From: Raphanus sativus | Taxonomy: Eukaryota > Streptophyta > Magnoliopsida > Brassicales > Brassicaceae | Assembly: GCF_000801105.2 (NCBI RefSeq) | Contig: NC_079518.1 | Location: 16,906,800 to 16,970,799, forward strand | Direction of reading: 5' to 3' | Length of the DNA: 64,000 bases | Shown: positions 47,901 through 59,284 of the stretch, piece by piece | Layout of the letters: every line of letters begins with the position of its first letter | How positions within the stretch are numbered: the first letter of the stretch is position 1 | Notes under the pieces: model-generated | What the model saw: only the letters and a program-made list of their open reading frames with translations | Databases searched by the model: none | Told to the model about the DNA's origin: nothing | Translations under genes and position numbers: made by a program

Positions 47901-49150
47901 ATAAAATCAAGAATGTGACCGGAACTATTCATTTACACATCAAAGTAATGAGGTGTCAGTTTTTAATGAAAAAATAATAAAAAAAATTAAAATGAATACA
48001 ATCAGAAAATTAAACAAAATTAGAAAATAATGCTTTTGAAAAAACATAATTTTAAAAAAGTTTTAAATGTTTAAATAAGTAAACTTAAACTTTCTAAAAC
48101 TACAAAAATATTCAAATAATTTTAAAAAACATTCTAAAATTAAGAAAATAAAAAATCCAAACCTTAATAAAATTTAAAAATTATAAAAATTCAAGTAAAT
48201 TATTTTTTAACTAAATTCATACCTACTGCCAAATCGAAATTTTTAATTTTAAAAAGTTTAGACAATTTATTATTTATTTGAATATTTTTAGTTTAGAAAG
48301 TTTAAGGTTAATTGTTTGAACATGTAATTTTTTTTATAAAAATAAGTTTTTAATTAAAAACTGAAACCTCGTCACTTTGACCTGTAAATGAATTGTTCTG
48401 GTCATTTTTGGATGTGATAAACAAATAAGTCAAATCGAAGGGTTTTTGTGGTACATATGGCAAGTTAATAGTTTAAAATACTACTCAAAAATTTTAAATC
48501 TTTAAAATGTTAGCAATAGCGAGTACAAATTTGAGAATTTTTATACAATTTTCTCTAAAATAATAATAAGATATCATTTCATGCATAAATATAATTTATA
48601 CAAATTAAATATATAATAGAAACACACATAATATATAATTTGACAGTTTGAAATAATAAATTAAATTACTATATATATGTTGACAAAAAAATTACTATAC
48701 ATATAAACCATAAAAAAGTTTATATCTCTATGACATATTAAAAAATTATTTAATATGGTAAATATCAAAAATATATATTATTAACCATAGAAAATAAACA
48801 TCAATATATATAAAATTAAAAACAACATTCACACTGAAAAACTCTATTTTACTTTATAATAAGATATTTTTTTATCTTCTCTCGATTCCTGGCAGCATAT
48901 TTAAAGTAGTATGGCAAACTATACTCATATAAAAATTACGATGATATATATATTTAAAAAAAATTACGATGATATATATTTTAAAAAAAATTACGATGCT
49001 TTCTTACAGCGGAAACCAGAATCTTTTGCAGCAATAATTTCAAAAAAAAATAAAAGGTATTAAATTTGGAGTAAAATTAAAAAATTTCCAATAAAATATG
49101 TTTGCATCTGTGTGTCTTAAATCTCTGATGTACCAGTAAAATGTCCAGCA
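44911..49150. other. Intergenic spacer, partly old LTR-element debris
   Basis: Mostly AT-rich with no supported gene. The stretch 45600-46650 is more complex. It has CGATCGATCC-type motifs (46470-46570) and a TCCATTTTACTCCAAATTCC run, as in the non-coding parts of some plant Gypsy elements, but I found no LTR borders. 46800-49150 is AT-rich without recognisable structure. Confidence 0.35.
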
Positions 49151-49404
49151 CTCGTTATCAAGGTTGACATCTGGGGGGTGCGGGGGTCTGCGGCCCCCGT
49201 GGTACGGTATGCCTTTTCGGTTTAGGAAAATTACTATTTCTATTGGGAAAAGGAAATCGGGTTTTTTGAGGCTGTATAAATATGGGTCTAAGGGTTTGTA
49301 AATTATTATCACATCATTAATAAGAAACCCTAAACGGGTATTTGCCTCAATACGTTTTCTTCTCTATTCTTCTTCTAGCCTAAACGACGGCTGTTCACAA
49401 CAAG

Positions 49405-49416
49405 TGGTATCAGAGC
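49405..49416 (+). promoter_or_regulatory. Primer-binding site (initiator tRNA-Met)
   Basis: TGGTATCAGAGC in the context ACAACAAG, typical of Tork/SIRE-type Copia elements. Confidence 0.8.
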
Positions 49417-49438
49417 TTTAGGTTGCGAACCCTAAAGG

Positions 49439-50333
49439 ATGACCGGAGGAAGTTCTCTTAAGTTCGATGTTCCTAGATTCGATGGGAAGAAATTTTGGTC
49501 TTTGGCAACGGCGTGTTAAGGACTTGCTTACGCAGCAAGGGATGAAGAAGTCTCTGTTGGAGACGAAACCGGAAGCGATGGATCAGGATGATTGGGAAGA
49601 GATGCAGGATAAGACCGTCTCAACGATTCGACTCTGTTTGTCGGATGACATAACACATCAGGTGATGGACCTCACAACTTGTAAGGAGATGTGTGATAAG
49701 TTGGAAAAGATGTATATGTCAAAATCGTTATCTAGCAAACTATACCTCAAGCAGAGGTTGTTCGGTTTGAAGATGTCTGAGAGCGGGGATCTGGTTGCAC
49801 ACGTCAACAACTTCAATCAAATCATCGGGGATCTGGTTCGTGTGGATGTGAAGATTGAGGACGAAGATCAAGCCATGATCTTGCTGTGTTCTCTGCTCCT
49901 CAATATGAGACGTTGTTAACAGCTCTAACAGTCGATAAAACGACCATAAAGCTGGAGACAGTTTCTGCAGCACTACTCTCTCACCATGAGAGAAGGCAGA
50001 ATACAGGTTTGGGTGACAACTCTCAAAGGTGACGGACTGTATGTCAGTCAGGATAGAGGAAGGCAGCGGGGGAAGCAGCAGGATGATACTAGCAAGAAAA
50101 TGTCAAAGTCAAAGTTCGGGAAGAAAGTAGTCTGCTATAGGTGTGGCAAGCCTGGCCACTATAGAAGAGACTGTCCGGACAAAGGGCAGAATTCGAAGGA
50201 GACATCGAACTCTGCAAACATGGTTCAGAAGGTGGAAGACTCGGAAGGATCAGCTGATTCGGATATGCTTGCTGTTACGTCAGGTGATCACTCGGATACC
50301 TGGATAATGGATACGGGCGCTTCATTCCACATG
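49439..50333 (+). pseudogene. Copia gag and start of protease, frameshifted
   Basis: Starts MTGGSSLKFDVPRFDG at 49439. The gag domain then continues in the next frame (FGLWQRRVKDLLTQQGMKK), so there is an indel near 49480-49490. A second shift lies near 49895-49900. A CCHC knuckle CYRCGKPGHYRRDC follows at about 50134-50175. The protease begins WIMDTGASFHM just before the N run. Not functional as read. Confidence 0.85.
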
Positions 50334-50433
50334 NNNNNNNNNNNNNNNNNNNNNNNNNNNNNNNNNNNNNNNNNNNNNNNNNNNNNNNNNNNNNNNNNNN
50401 NNNNNNNNNNNNNNNNNNNNNNNNNNNNNNNNN
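50334..50433. other. Assembly gap of 100 N
   Basis: Exactly 100 N, the usual placeholder for a gap of unknown size. It joins a plus-strand Copia element to a minus-strand Gypsy element; the true distance and content are unknown. Confidence 0.98.
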
Positions 50434-50757
50434 CGATCTTCATTTCATTTAAGCCGTAGGTTTTGATTTCTTGTGAGAAAAGCTAGAGTGAGATTCTCTG
50501 CCTGTATCAGTTCCTCAAAGATTTGATTTTCGTTTTCCGTAATGTTTATGCGTTGAGTAAGCATTTGATTTAAAGACTTTATAATGTAGAGTACATGTGA
50601 AAAGTATTTTTGCGGGAGTACAAGGATGTTTGTCTCCAACTCCCCCCCCCTTTTTGGTGAGGGGGATAGCTGAACTCGTCGGGCTGCGACGAGCTGCCTA
50701 CGTACCTCTTGCGAGGATCAAGCCATCTCGTAGTTCTACGTTTATCGTGGTTTTCTA

Positions 50758-51378
50758 TTACTCCACGATTTCCGGTGCCTTGACTGTTTCAGCTAAGTCG
50801 GTGGTCGCGTTGGGAGTTAGGTTATCCATTTTTTCGGCGATGGACTCGAGGGTTTTCCCGCTATCCTGAGTTGTGGCCTGTTCGGACAAATCCGAGCTGC
50901 TCTTTGCTGAGTTCTCGGAGATACTCGGATGCTTCTTAGTTCGCTTCGGGTTAGTTACTGCGGTGTTCCGATTGCTGCGCAATTTATGTTCGGCCAGAAA
51001 GCAGAGTCGCAACTGTTTTTGGCTTCCCCAGATTACCGCTGTTCCAGTCGGTGTTGGAAACTTGACGCTGAGATGGTAAGTGGACGGGACTGCCTTCATG
51101 GCGTTTATCCAAGGAGTTCCCATTATGGCGTTATAGATAGCCGGGTTATCCACTACCGCGAATTCGACGATCTTCGTGACTTCTTTAGCCATGACCGGGA
51201 GTCTGATTTTTCCGAGGGTCATGGACGTGACGCCCGAGAACCCAGTCAATGGTCTTGGTTCTGGGATGACTTCTCCGAGGGGTATGTTCATCCTCCGCAG
51301 AGTGTCGCGGAACATGATGTTGACCGTGCTTCCCGTGTCGATGAGGATGCGGCCGACTTCGAGATCTTGAATCACCAA
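50758..51378 (-). pseudogene. Tat-type retropepsin-like protease region
   Basis: About 206 codons containing [15 protein letters not shown], the aspartic-protease active site (D-T-G), and [13 protein letters not shown], typical of gag-associated proteases in plant Gypsy elements. It is in a different frame from the preceding gag segment, so the polyprotein is broken. The frame closes at 50758 without reverse transcriptase. Confidence 0.75.
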
Positions 51379-53318
51379 GTCGATGACCAGAGGATCGTAG
51401 TGGGGTTTATCGAGTCCGGCCGTATCCTGTTCCTCGAAGACGATTGCGTGATTGGGAACGTCGTCCTCTGGACACCACCGGGGCTTGTTTCGGCCCTCCG
51501 TCCGTAGGCTTTGATCGACGAAACGGAGTCCTGGTAAAAATGCGATCCTCCGATGATCATGTTGATCCTTTGGCGGTTGTTGTTGTTTCCTTCGCCGTCT
51601 TGCCTCCGTCCGCGCTTTTCGCCCGATTGAGTTCCAGGAGCGTTATTCTCGGGATTGGTTCCGTCGGTCTTTGGCGGACGGTCAGAGTCTAGGAGCAGAT
51701 CTTTCACGCTCCTGACCGTTGCTAGTTCGCCGGCAAGCAGCTTCGTAATGAGTCTGGCGCCGAGGACTTTGCAGTTGGCGGTGGAATGACCTCTCATCTG
51801 ATGGAACTCGCAGCTGGAATTGTCCTTGTACGAGTTCCTTGTCCAAGTGTTTCCGGTGGTCCTTCCTTGTTCGGAATTGACGGCGTAGTTATGTTCGCCT
51901 TGGACGTCTTCCCCTTCGTGATGGACGTACTTGTCGTTACGAGAGGTTTCTTCTTGCCGGACGCTTTCTGTGGTCCATGCTTTTGCGCTAGGACTTTCAT
52001 CTCTTCTTCCATGATGATGAAATCCGTCGCTTTGTGGAGAGTGTCCTGGATGGTGCGTGGCCTCTCCAAAGAAATCCACTTTCGGAATTTCGATTTGTAC
52101 CAGAGGTTTTTTCTCAGGGCGTCGATGGCGACTCTGTCGCTGAGGCCTGTTACCCTGGACATCACGAGTTTGAACCTCCTTATGTAGTCGCGGAGCGGTT
52201 CATCTTCCTTTTGAATTAGACTCCAAAGGTCTACGTCGGAAGTTTCCCTGTCCATGAACATGGAGAATTGCTTCAGAAAAGCTGAAGCAAGCTGGCGGAA
52301 ACTTCCGATGGAGTTTCTTTTCAAGTGTGAGAACCACTCGAGCGCAGCACCTCTGAGGTTCTCGACGAATAGGAGACAGCAGCCGACGTCCTTTTCCCGC
52401 TCCGGAAGTTTAGACCTCGCCATCGCAATCTGGAAGGACTGCAGATGTGCCTTCGGATCTGTGGTTCCGTCGTAGGTGAGAAGCTTTATTTTCCCGGGAT
52501 CTGAGACTCGTGTGTCCGTGATTCGAGAGGTGAACGGGGTCTTTCTCGATTCCTCGAGGAGAAGGTCGATCTCGGGGCAGTGCTGGTTGCGTGGTGAATC
52601 TGCGATTTTACCGCTTTCACCTCGGCTGCAGTCTTTGCGATGTACTCGCGAAAATCATGGATCTCGTTGGCGCCGTTCGCGCTTCTTTGTCTACGTTGGC
52701 TGCGATAGGCCCGAGTCTGGTCTTCAGCCAACCTCTCTTGCTCTGACCAGTAGAGGTATTCTTCCTCTTCTGTCATGGGTTTTTCGAAGGCTGCCGCCAG
52801 TCGAGCTGACTGACTTCGGGTCCTTCTGTGGTGGATGTCGGTGTCTTCGTCGGACGGACCCGATTGATCGCTGATATCCAGATTGATTCTTTCGACGTCA
52901 TTTTCTTCTGCCCCGCCGGAGTGGTATCGTCAGGGATGAGTTCCGGGGATTTTCTCGGGGCATCTTGCTCTCCGGCAGTTCCGAAGTCGAGTTTCCTGAC
53001 ACGCCTCACCTTGGTGGATCCGCGCGGGAGTTTGCTTTTCGCTGTTAAGGTATTGACCTGTTTAGCGAGTGAAGCCATTAGTTTCTCTTGTTCTTCCGAC
53101 CGTTTCTGGGCGGTGGGGAACAGTTCCTTCACCTGGTCCAACATCGCGGTGTTTGCCACGGCAGTGACCGTCGATACGTTTCCGGCAGGAGTCTTCTCAG
53201 CGTTGGCATCGACGGCTGGTCCGTCGTGTGTTTGCTTGTCTTCGTTAGCAGTCATGCTTAACTGGGCGTGCGTAGTTGCGAGAAAGATAAATCTGTATCC
53301 CCCTCCTTCTAGCGCCAA
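51372..53318 (-). pseudogene. Tat-type gag, several frameshifts
   Basis: Four overlapping frames in order: 53318-52773 (N-terminal, includes a QKRSEEQEKLMASLAKQVN helix), 52776-52486 ([20 protein letters not shown]), 52423-51794 (Retrotrans_gag: [30 protein letters not shown]) and 52079-51372. The last carries the variant knuckle [14 protein letters not shown] (CX2HX4HX4C). Frame changes fall near 52790, 52450 and 51850 and just above 51378. Together they amount to one gag gene broken by about four indels. Confidence 0.8.
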
Positions 53319-53320
53319 AC

Positions 53321-54669
53321 TGTGGGAACCGAAATTCGCACTGTCGATTTTAGTTAAGTTTAAACGTAGGAAAACTAAGTTGACCTAGTTTTCCCCGAGG
53401 ATCCCGGCTATCTGCTGGGCCACGCACGACAAAGTTAATCACGAGTATAGTTTGGGAACAAATGCGCAAAATAAAGAGAGCAAAAGAAAGAATCTTATTT
53501 CCGAATTTGCGGAGAGCGTTCGTACAACAGGTCGAGATCTCGGCCGCAAGAGCTGTCGATCGTCGCTAGTCTGCCGCGAGCTGGGCTTTTTCCATTTTCG
53601 TCGGCCTTCGTGTTTATCGGGAAAGTTGACATTTATCCTTTCGGAAAGTTGACATTTATCCTTTGGGAAGTTTAACATTTATCTTGTTATGTGAAGATAA
53701 TTGTAAACCGTCGCATCTATCTTTTAGAGAATCATAAATGGGCCGTCCAATCGGTTTTGGTCCCTTTCGGGCCGTCTTCCGGACTTCCGTTGTTTTCTAC
53801 GATTTCTTTGAAAGAATGCTCCTACTTGGATGTCGATTCTTTCGGAAGATCTCCGATTCATTGCTGAGGCGAATGGTGTTTTAAGATAACCATCACCGTT
53901 TTATACGAAGTCTTTCTGTCCGTTAATGTCTTACGGGTTCTCCGAAGCCTTGGAGCAGGAAAAGGAGTTTTGTTTGCGGGATCTCGGAGAGTCGCAAAAC
54001 ACGGATTTCTGGCAATCCGGGGGCCTAGAATTTACGCACGAAGATTAGCCGTCCGACGACCCGAGCCAGGACGGGCTAGCCGCCCGACGACCACGGCCGG
54101 CGACCACGGCCGGCACTGGCGCTAGCCGGCGGCGGCTACGGCCATCACGGGGCTAGCCGCCCGGCGACCACGGCCAGCACGGGCTCTAGCCGCCGGCGGT
54201 CATGGCCAGCACGGGGGCTAGCCGCCCGGCGACCACGGCCAGCACGGGCGCTAGCCGCCGGCGGCCACGGCCAGCACGGGGCTAGCCGCCCGGCGGCCAC
54301 GGCCAGCACGGGGCTAGCCGCCCGGCGGCCACGGCCAGCACGGGCCCTAGCCGCCGCCGGCCACGGCCAGCACGGGGCTAGCCGCCCGGCGACCACGGCC
54401 AGCACGGGCGCTAGCCGCCCAGCGGCTATGGCCACGACCGGAGTCGGCTGCTCGGTTCCTTCGGCTTGTGCGTGTTTTTACGTTTTAGTTTTCCGTAGTT
54501 TTTTCCTCGTGTAGAAAACGTTTTTAGCCGTTGATTTCGAGATGATTAATCTCTAACTCAATATTTTTTCTCGATTACCAATTAGTCTCTCGAGGTGGCT
54601 CTAACATCTTTCATGTTTTTCCGAGACTTTCGGACATCGATTTCGTCTTGACCGATTTTGACCCCAACA
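53321..54669 (-). repeat. 5' LTR of the Tat-type element (1349 bp)
   Basis: On the minus strand begins TGTTGGGGTC and ends GGTTCCCACA, followed by the TTTGGCGCTAG leader. Contains a GC-rich minisatellite at 54060-54440. The partner LTR is not in the window. Confidence 0.7.
54060..54440. repeat. GC-rich minisatellite inside the LTR
   Basis: About eleven variant units of ~32-36 bp with the core GCTAGCCGCC, GGCGACCACGGCCAGCACGG. Alternating CCCGGCGACC and GCCGGCGGCC sub-types suggest a higher-order dimer. The long Arg/Ala/Pro reading frame on the minus strand (54145-54435) is a by-product of the repeat. Confidence 0.85.
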
Positions 54670-56094
54670 TATATCTGCATGATTATCAGCTGTTCCTACC
54701 TTCTTGATGATAGGAGTTTTGAGGCTCCTAAGTCAAATGATAGTACAGTGGAAGTAAATTGTCGAACCAGTTCTGAGGGATTCAAATGCAGAGAGAATGC
54801 AAGTATTTGCCTAATCTAAGTGCAATCAGTGAATTGGATGACTTTTAAACTAAAACTAGAATGCAAGAAACAGAAATGATACTTTTAAGCTATTGGAAAG
54901 GAGAACTCATGGGTATAGGGATTTAGACCTTGGGTGATCTGGTTTCGATCTAAGGAATGCAAATGATAAATCAAACTATCAACCTTAAGCCTAGACACAA
55001 TTCTAAGCAAGCTCTATGTCTAGATGAATGCTCATTTGCTAACATGTCTCAAACATTAAATGTCTTTGGTTGAATAACATGCAAGCAATCATTACTAACA
55101 AGTCTATTAGCTATCTTAGCATTTTTAACAACAAATGTCTTTGGCAAAGTACACTAAAAGCCTAGGAGAGTTGACTCAGGCATTTCATCAAACACCTGTC
55201 GGGTGAGAAATGCCTAGAGATCACCCTTTGAGTGGCCTACTCAAATGATGCATTAAGATCACTCTACTAGCAAGGAACAAGTATGATCTATACCTACAAC
55301 ATCCTAGAACTAGCCTAATCACCATTAATCACCCTAACCCATGAATCCAAAAGGTGATTACTCACTAATCCCCATGATCATTCTTAAACCCATATTGGAT
55401 TTCATATTGATCATAAAGAGAAAGAAATCAACAAGAAATGAAATAAGAACAAAGGATCAATGATCCAAAAAGAGATTGATCTCCAATAGTTTGATGTTTT
55501 CCCAGTACCAAAGATCATCTGCCTGGTGGCTACAAAATGATAACTTAAACATAGGTTTAGAGTGTGTAAATCGTAGAGGGCAAAATAGTAATTTAACATA
55601 AAACACGGTGCACAGCGGCTTGATGACAGGCCACTATGCCGCTGTGGGTAACAAGGCCGCTGGCTCTCGCCGTGGAGCGGTATCCTGACTCATGGCCTCA
55701 AGGCCGCTGTGCCCAAAAGCCGCTGGAACACTTAGCCTCATTTTCTCCATGATTGTAACGTGGCGGCTTCAGGAACCGCTGCGGGAAACCGATTGAGCGT
55801 ACGCAATTTTATTATCCAACACTTAGTTTCGCAGCGGCATAATGACACCGTGACACAAGGCCGCTGTGGACGCAAAGGGCCGCTGCAACACTTAGTGAAA
55901 TAGGCACACGAGCTGGACCATCACTCTTGCTTCTAAAACACCTCTCAAACCTTCCATGATCACCATGTTGCATCTCCAACACCTGATAAGGACATGTGCA
56001 ATGAAATGCATCCTAGATATGTCTAGATGATGCCTTTGATGATCAAAATGCATGTGAATATGAAGATAAAACAATGAAAATATGCAAGACATCA
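54670..56094 (-). repeat. Probable 3' LTR of an older Athila-like element
   Basis: On the minus strand the LTR would start TGATGTCTTGC at 56094, directly after a polypurine tract (GTGTGGGGGAG, 56106-56096). This is the border seen in Athila-type elements. It contains recurrent GCCGCTG motifs (55610-55880). The left border is uncertain because the Tat element abuts it near 54669. Confidence 0.5.
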
Positions 56095-57953
56095 ACTCCC
56101 CCACACTAGTCCTTTACTTGTCCACAAGTAAACTTTCAAGAACCAAGGAGAAAAAGTTTGAAAATGGGGACTCATAACCAAAAGAAACTCTTCTTAGTTC
56201 TCAACCTAACAACCTTGCATAATCATACCAAATAGCAAGAGCAAAGATTTTATCCATCTCTAACTTCTCTAAGCCTATCTCAGCTCCTTTGATCTCTACA
56301 CTCATTAACCATGCATCTACAAACCACAAATCCACATCTCTCTAACATTTATGAAGCAAACTCAATAGACATCTCACAAATGGTCAACTGGTCCAAGTCA
56401 TTTGGTTGGTAAGACAAAGGCTTTAATGCAAGTGAAATCAGAGGTTCAAAATGATCTTTTAAGGTAGTTTACTCCTCAAAACAAAGTAGCTTCGACATTA
56501 CACATAATATATCTAAGAAAGGGATCAACTCATGCATACAATGCTCAATCTCCATTGTTCTACCCTTTCCCAAACACACAAGATATTCAATTATTCCTCA
56601 ATGTCAAACCCAACTCACATCTCTCACCAAAAGATCCCAAGAACATTTTTCACATCAGACTCTTTCTTTTTGAAATTAACAAGGGATTTTCACAATTTTA
56701 AAACAAATCTGAGCTCCTAACAACTTTGCTAGCCCCCTTTTATTCTTTTTTTTTCCCTTTTTTTTTTTTATATTTGGGGCCAAGACTTTTCACAATAAGA
56801 GCTAGATACTTCTCCACTTTTCCCAAAAAGACTAATCATTTAAGCACAAAGAGCCAAACCTTTCATATTCCCAAATCACAATCACAACACTCACCCCCTT
56901 CCTATAGCTAGACAATAGAGTGACTAATCTAGCAAGAATGGAGACTAAGCATTGTCGTTCCCAATTTCTCTCAACATTATGCACATGTAAAGCTTTCCAA
57001 AAAGGCCTCACTCAACAAATAATGATGGTTTAAAAAGGAGGTATGGGTTTTGGGAGTGGAGTACCACTTGAGTTTGTCAAAAAGATTGGTAAAACAGATG
57101 GGACAACTCAAGTGTGTATATCCATGACTTAGTACACAAGGGACCATACGCAAGAGACATTAAAACAGGAGCTTACTTCAAAGAGAGAGTATCAACAGTC
57201 AAATGAGTTTCAAGAAGAGCATTCAAGGCGCGAAGTTTACAAGCTTTCCAAAGGGTGCTCAAGCTACTTGTCATGATTACAAAGGTCAACAAATTCAGTA
57301 CTTAGCATGAGCTCTTTACAAGGTTGAAATCCCCCTAATGCATGAATGCAACATATATGCTTCTAGACTCAATCCTAAAAAATGCAAATGATGCAACTAA
57401 ATGATTCTTTTTGTGTTTTTCAAATTTTTTTATTTTTTTTTGGATTTTTCTATGCAAATAAGAATGTAATATGCAATGCATGAGACTCAAAATCATGGAA
57501 ACAAACATTATCAAATACTTGGTACCCTCCTCCACACTTAAATCACACAGTCTCTGTGTGAGTGAGGTACCCAATGAAATTCTAAAATGCAAAGAAAAGA
57601 TGGGAGAAGGGAAGTTTCCAGTTACCTGAGACGGGAGCGAGGTGTAGGGGTCGCTGCGGCAGGTCGCTCCCAGCTGGAGCGACCTCGTGACTTCGCTGCG
57701 GAGACCTCGCTCTGATGTCCGAGTTTCTGCTCCACACCTGCACACAACTTCATTTTCCCATTGTTTTATGCAGTAAGATGAAAATGTAAATACTAATGCA
57801 ATATATACAAGGATACTCATGGGACTTCCTCCCAAGTGAGCTTGTTTTAAGTCTCTAGCTTGACTTTGCCTCCTTTGGATCAGGCTGGAGTAGGTGCAGA
57901 AAGTGGAGTTAACACCCCATCTTCCTCGGGTGGTAGCTCACCAAGGTGATCAT
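56095..57953 (-). mobile_element. 3' internal region of the older Athila-like element
   Basis: Non-coding minus-strand sequence between pol and the 3' LTR. It has the Athila-like ACTTGTGGACAAGTAAAGG motif next to the polypurine tract (56129-56110) and a GAGCGACC/GCAGCGACC-rich patch (57625-57720). It is interrupted at 57954 by the plus-strand Athila element, so its 5' half should resume beyond the window. Confidence 0.45.
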
Positions 57954-59130
57954 TGATATATGGTGTTTTATACATCATTGTATATATGTTTTCTAATTGG
58001 TTTTCAAGTCTTTATCGAGTCTTTCTAGTCCTTTTCGAGTCATTACAGGTCTGGAGTTGCACTGGATGGGAGATGGACCTGCTGGAACAAAAGAAGCAGA
58101 AAACAGTGCAGTTTGGTGATTTTCACGCAGAACAGTCTGATGACTGTTCCCGATCAAGCGGAACAAGCAGACGGAGTGATCCCGCTGTTGTTCCCGACGA
58201 ATAAGGAAAATACAACATCTCGGGATTTGCCCTAATTATCCTATTTTTCTCTCCCAGCCGCCTGTGGCTTTGATATATCATATTTTCTGTTTTCTCATTA
58301 TCATTCTACGCTATTCTAGACACAAGAAACCATTGGATTTGCTGATTGTAAAGGGAGAAGGCTACATCTCTCTCTCCATAGAGAAGATCATCCTGAACCC
58401 TATCTTTGTTTCTGTTATATTTATGCAGTATTATTCATCTATGAACTCTGTGTTTTCTCTGTTCATGGCTGAGTAGTCGGCTAGCTTGTCTAGGGTTCTA
58501 GGGTGTTGATTTCGTGAGCTAAACATAGATAAGTGAATCCATTGATTATCTTCATTCATAACTGTTCTTACTGCTTGCATTAAACTGGCCGCTTAATGTT
58601 AGATCATAGGTTTAATCTGATCATCAAAAGTGCTTAGGTTGCTAGATCTGTTTTGAATGAGCATTGCATCCCTAATCAGCGAAAGTAGATATTAGGGTGT
58701 TCTGTGAACCTATCGGACTTGATCTCTATTGCTTGTTGTCGCTTCTCACCTCAACGACAGTTAGACGGTGAGATCGATCAGCATAGGGAGCAGTACCACG
58801 ACAGTGGACTGTTCTACTTGAGTGATCCGAGTTCTAGACTGTTCTTATTAGCACTTGAATAATTGTTTAGCTCACAAGTATTAACACCCGATGAAGTAAC
58901 CCTAGGCTGGCTTCTCTTTAAATTGAATTCTCATTTATATTATTTTACTTGCTTTGCATGTTACCCTCAAAACAAAACCCCATATTTGTTTTAGCTAAGT
59001 ATTGATCCAATAGAAATAAAGTGTAAGAGTTGGTCTCTGTGGATTCGATCCTAAAGTGCTACATCGACATACCATTCGATTGTGGTAGTGTGCACATTAG
59101 GTTAATTGGTGTGCGTGAACACGAATATCA
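57954..59130 (+). repeat. 5' LTR of the Athila-like element (1177 bp)
   Basis: Begins TGATATATGG and ends ACGAATATCA just before the ATTTGGCGCC primer-binding region. ORFs inside (57953-58204, 58264-58476) recur in the 3' LTR and are not genes. Confidence 0.88.
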
Positions 59131-59133
59131 ATT

Positions 59134-59151
59134 TGGCGCCGTTGCCGGGGA
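59134..59151 (+). promoter_or_regulatory. Primer-binding site of Athila type
   Basis: TGGCGCCGTTGCCGGGGA, the conserved Athila primer-binding site (usually assigned to tRNA-Asp). Confidence 0.85.
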
Positions 59152-59284
59152 CCATCTTTTTACCTTTATTTTTCGGTTATTTATTTAGTCTAAGACCTCT
59201 AACTTGCTCTTTTCTCTTTGTTGCAGGAGATCGCAAGGTTTAGAAAAACAGAACATACAACAATCAAGGCCAACCAACACCACC

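Larger units (their letters stand above)
49160..50333 (+). mobile_element. Ty1/Copia element, 5' part, cut by the assembly gap
   Basis: A probable 5' LTR (about 49160-49402) contains TATAAATA at 49275-49282 and ends TTCACAACA. It is followed by the primer-binding site TGGTATCAGAGC (49405-49416) and gag. The sequence enters the N run within the protease, so the rest of the element and the second LTR are unseen. The left LTR border is approximate. Confidence 0.7.
50434..54669 (-). mobile_element. Ty3/Gypsy element of Tat type, decayed, 3' part missing
   Basis: On the minus strand: LTR 54669-53321 (TGTTGGGG to CCCACA), then the primer-binding-site region TTTGGCGCTAGAAGGAGGG, gag and protease. 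RT, RNase H and integrase would lie left, in or beyond the gap. The variant zinc knuckle and the GGCGCTAGAAGG leader fit Arabidopsis-type Tat elements. The stretch 50434-50757 continues the element but has no clear domain. Confidence 0.75.

Noticed and set aside
52773..52776. ATGA stop-start overlap in the Tat gag region, suggesting translational coupling
   Set aside because: A frameshift a few codons upstream gives a simpler explanation, since the following frame is open through this point and matches the expected gag continuation.
54145..54435. 96-codon Ala/Arg/Pro-rich ORF on the minus strand
   Set aside because: It is a translation of the GC-rich minisatellite; its repetitive product follows from the repeat unit, with no start context or family.
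57953..58476. ORFs of 83 and 70 codons at the start of the Athila LTR
   Set aside because: LTR sequence repeated at 63145-63824; no known domain.
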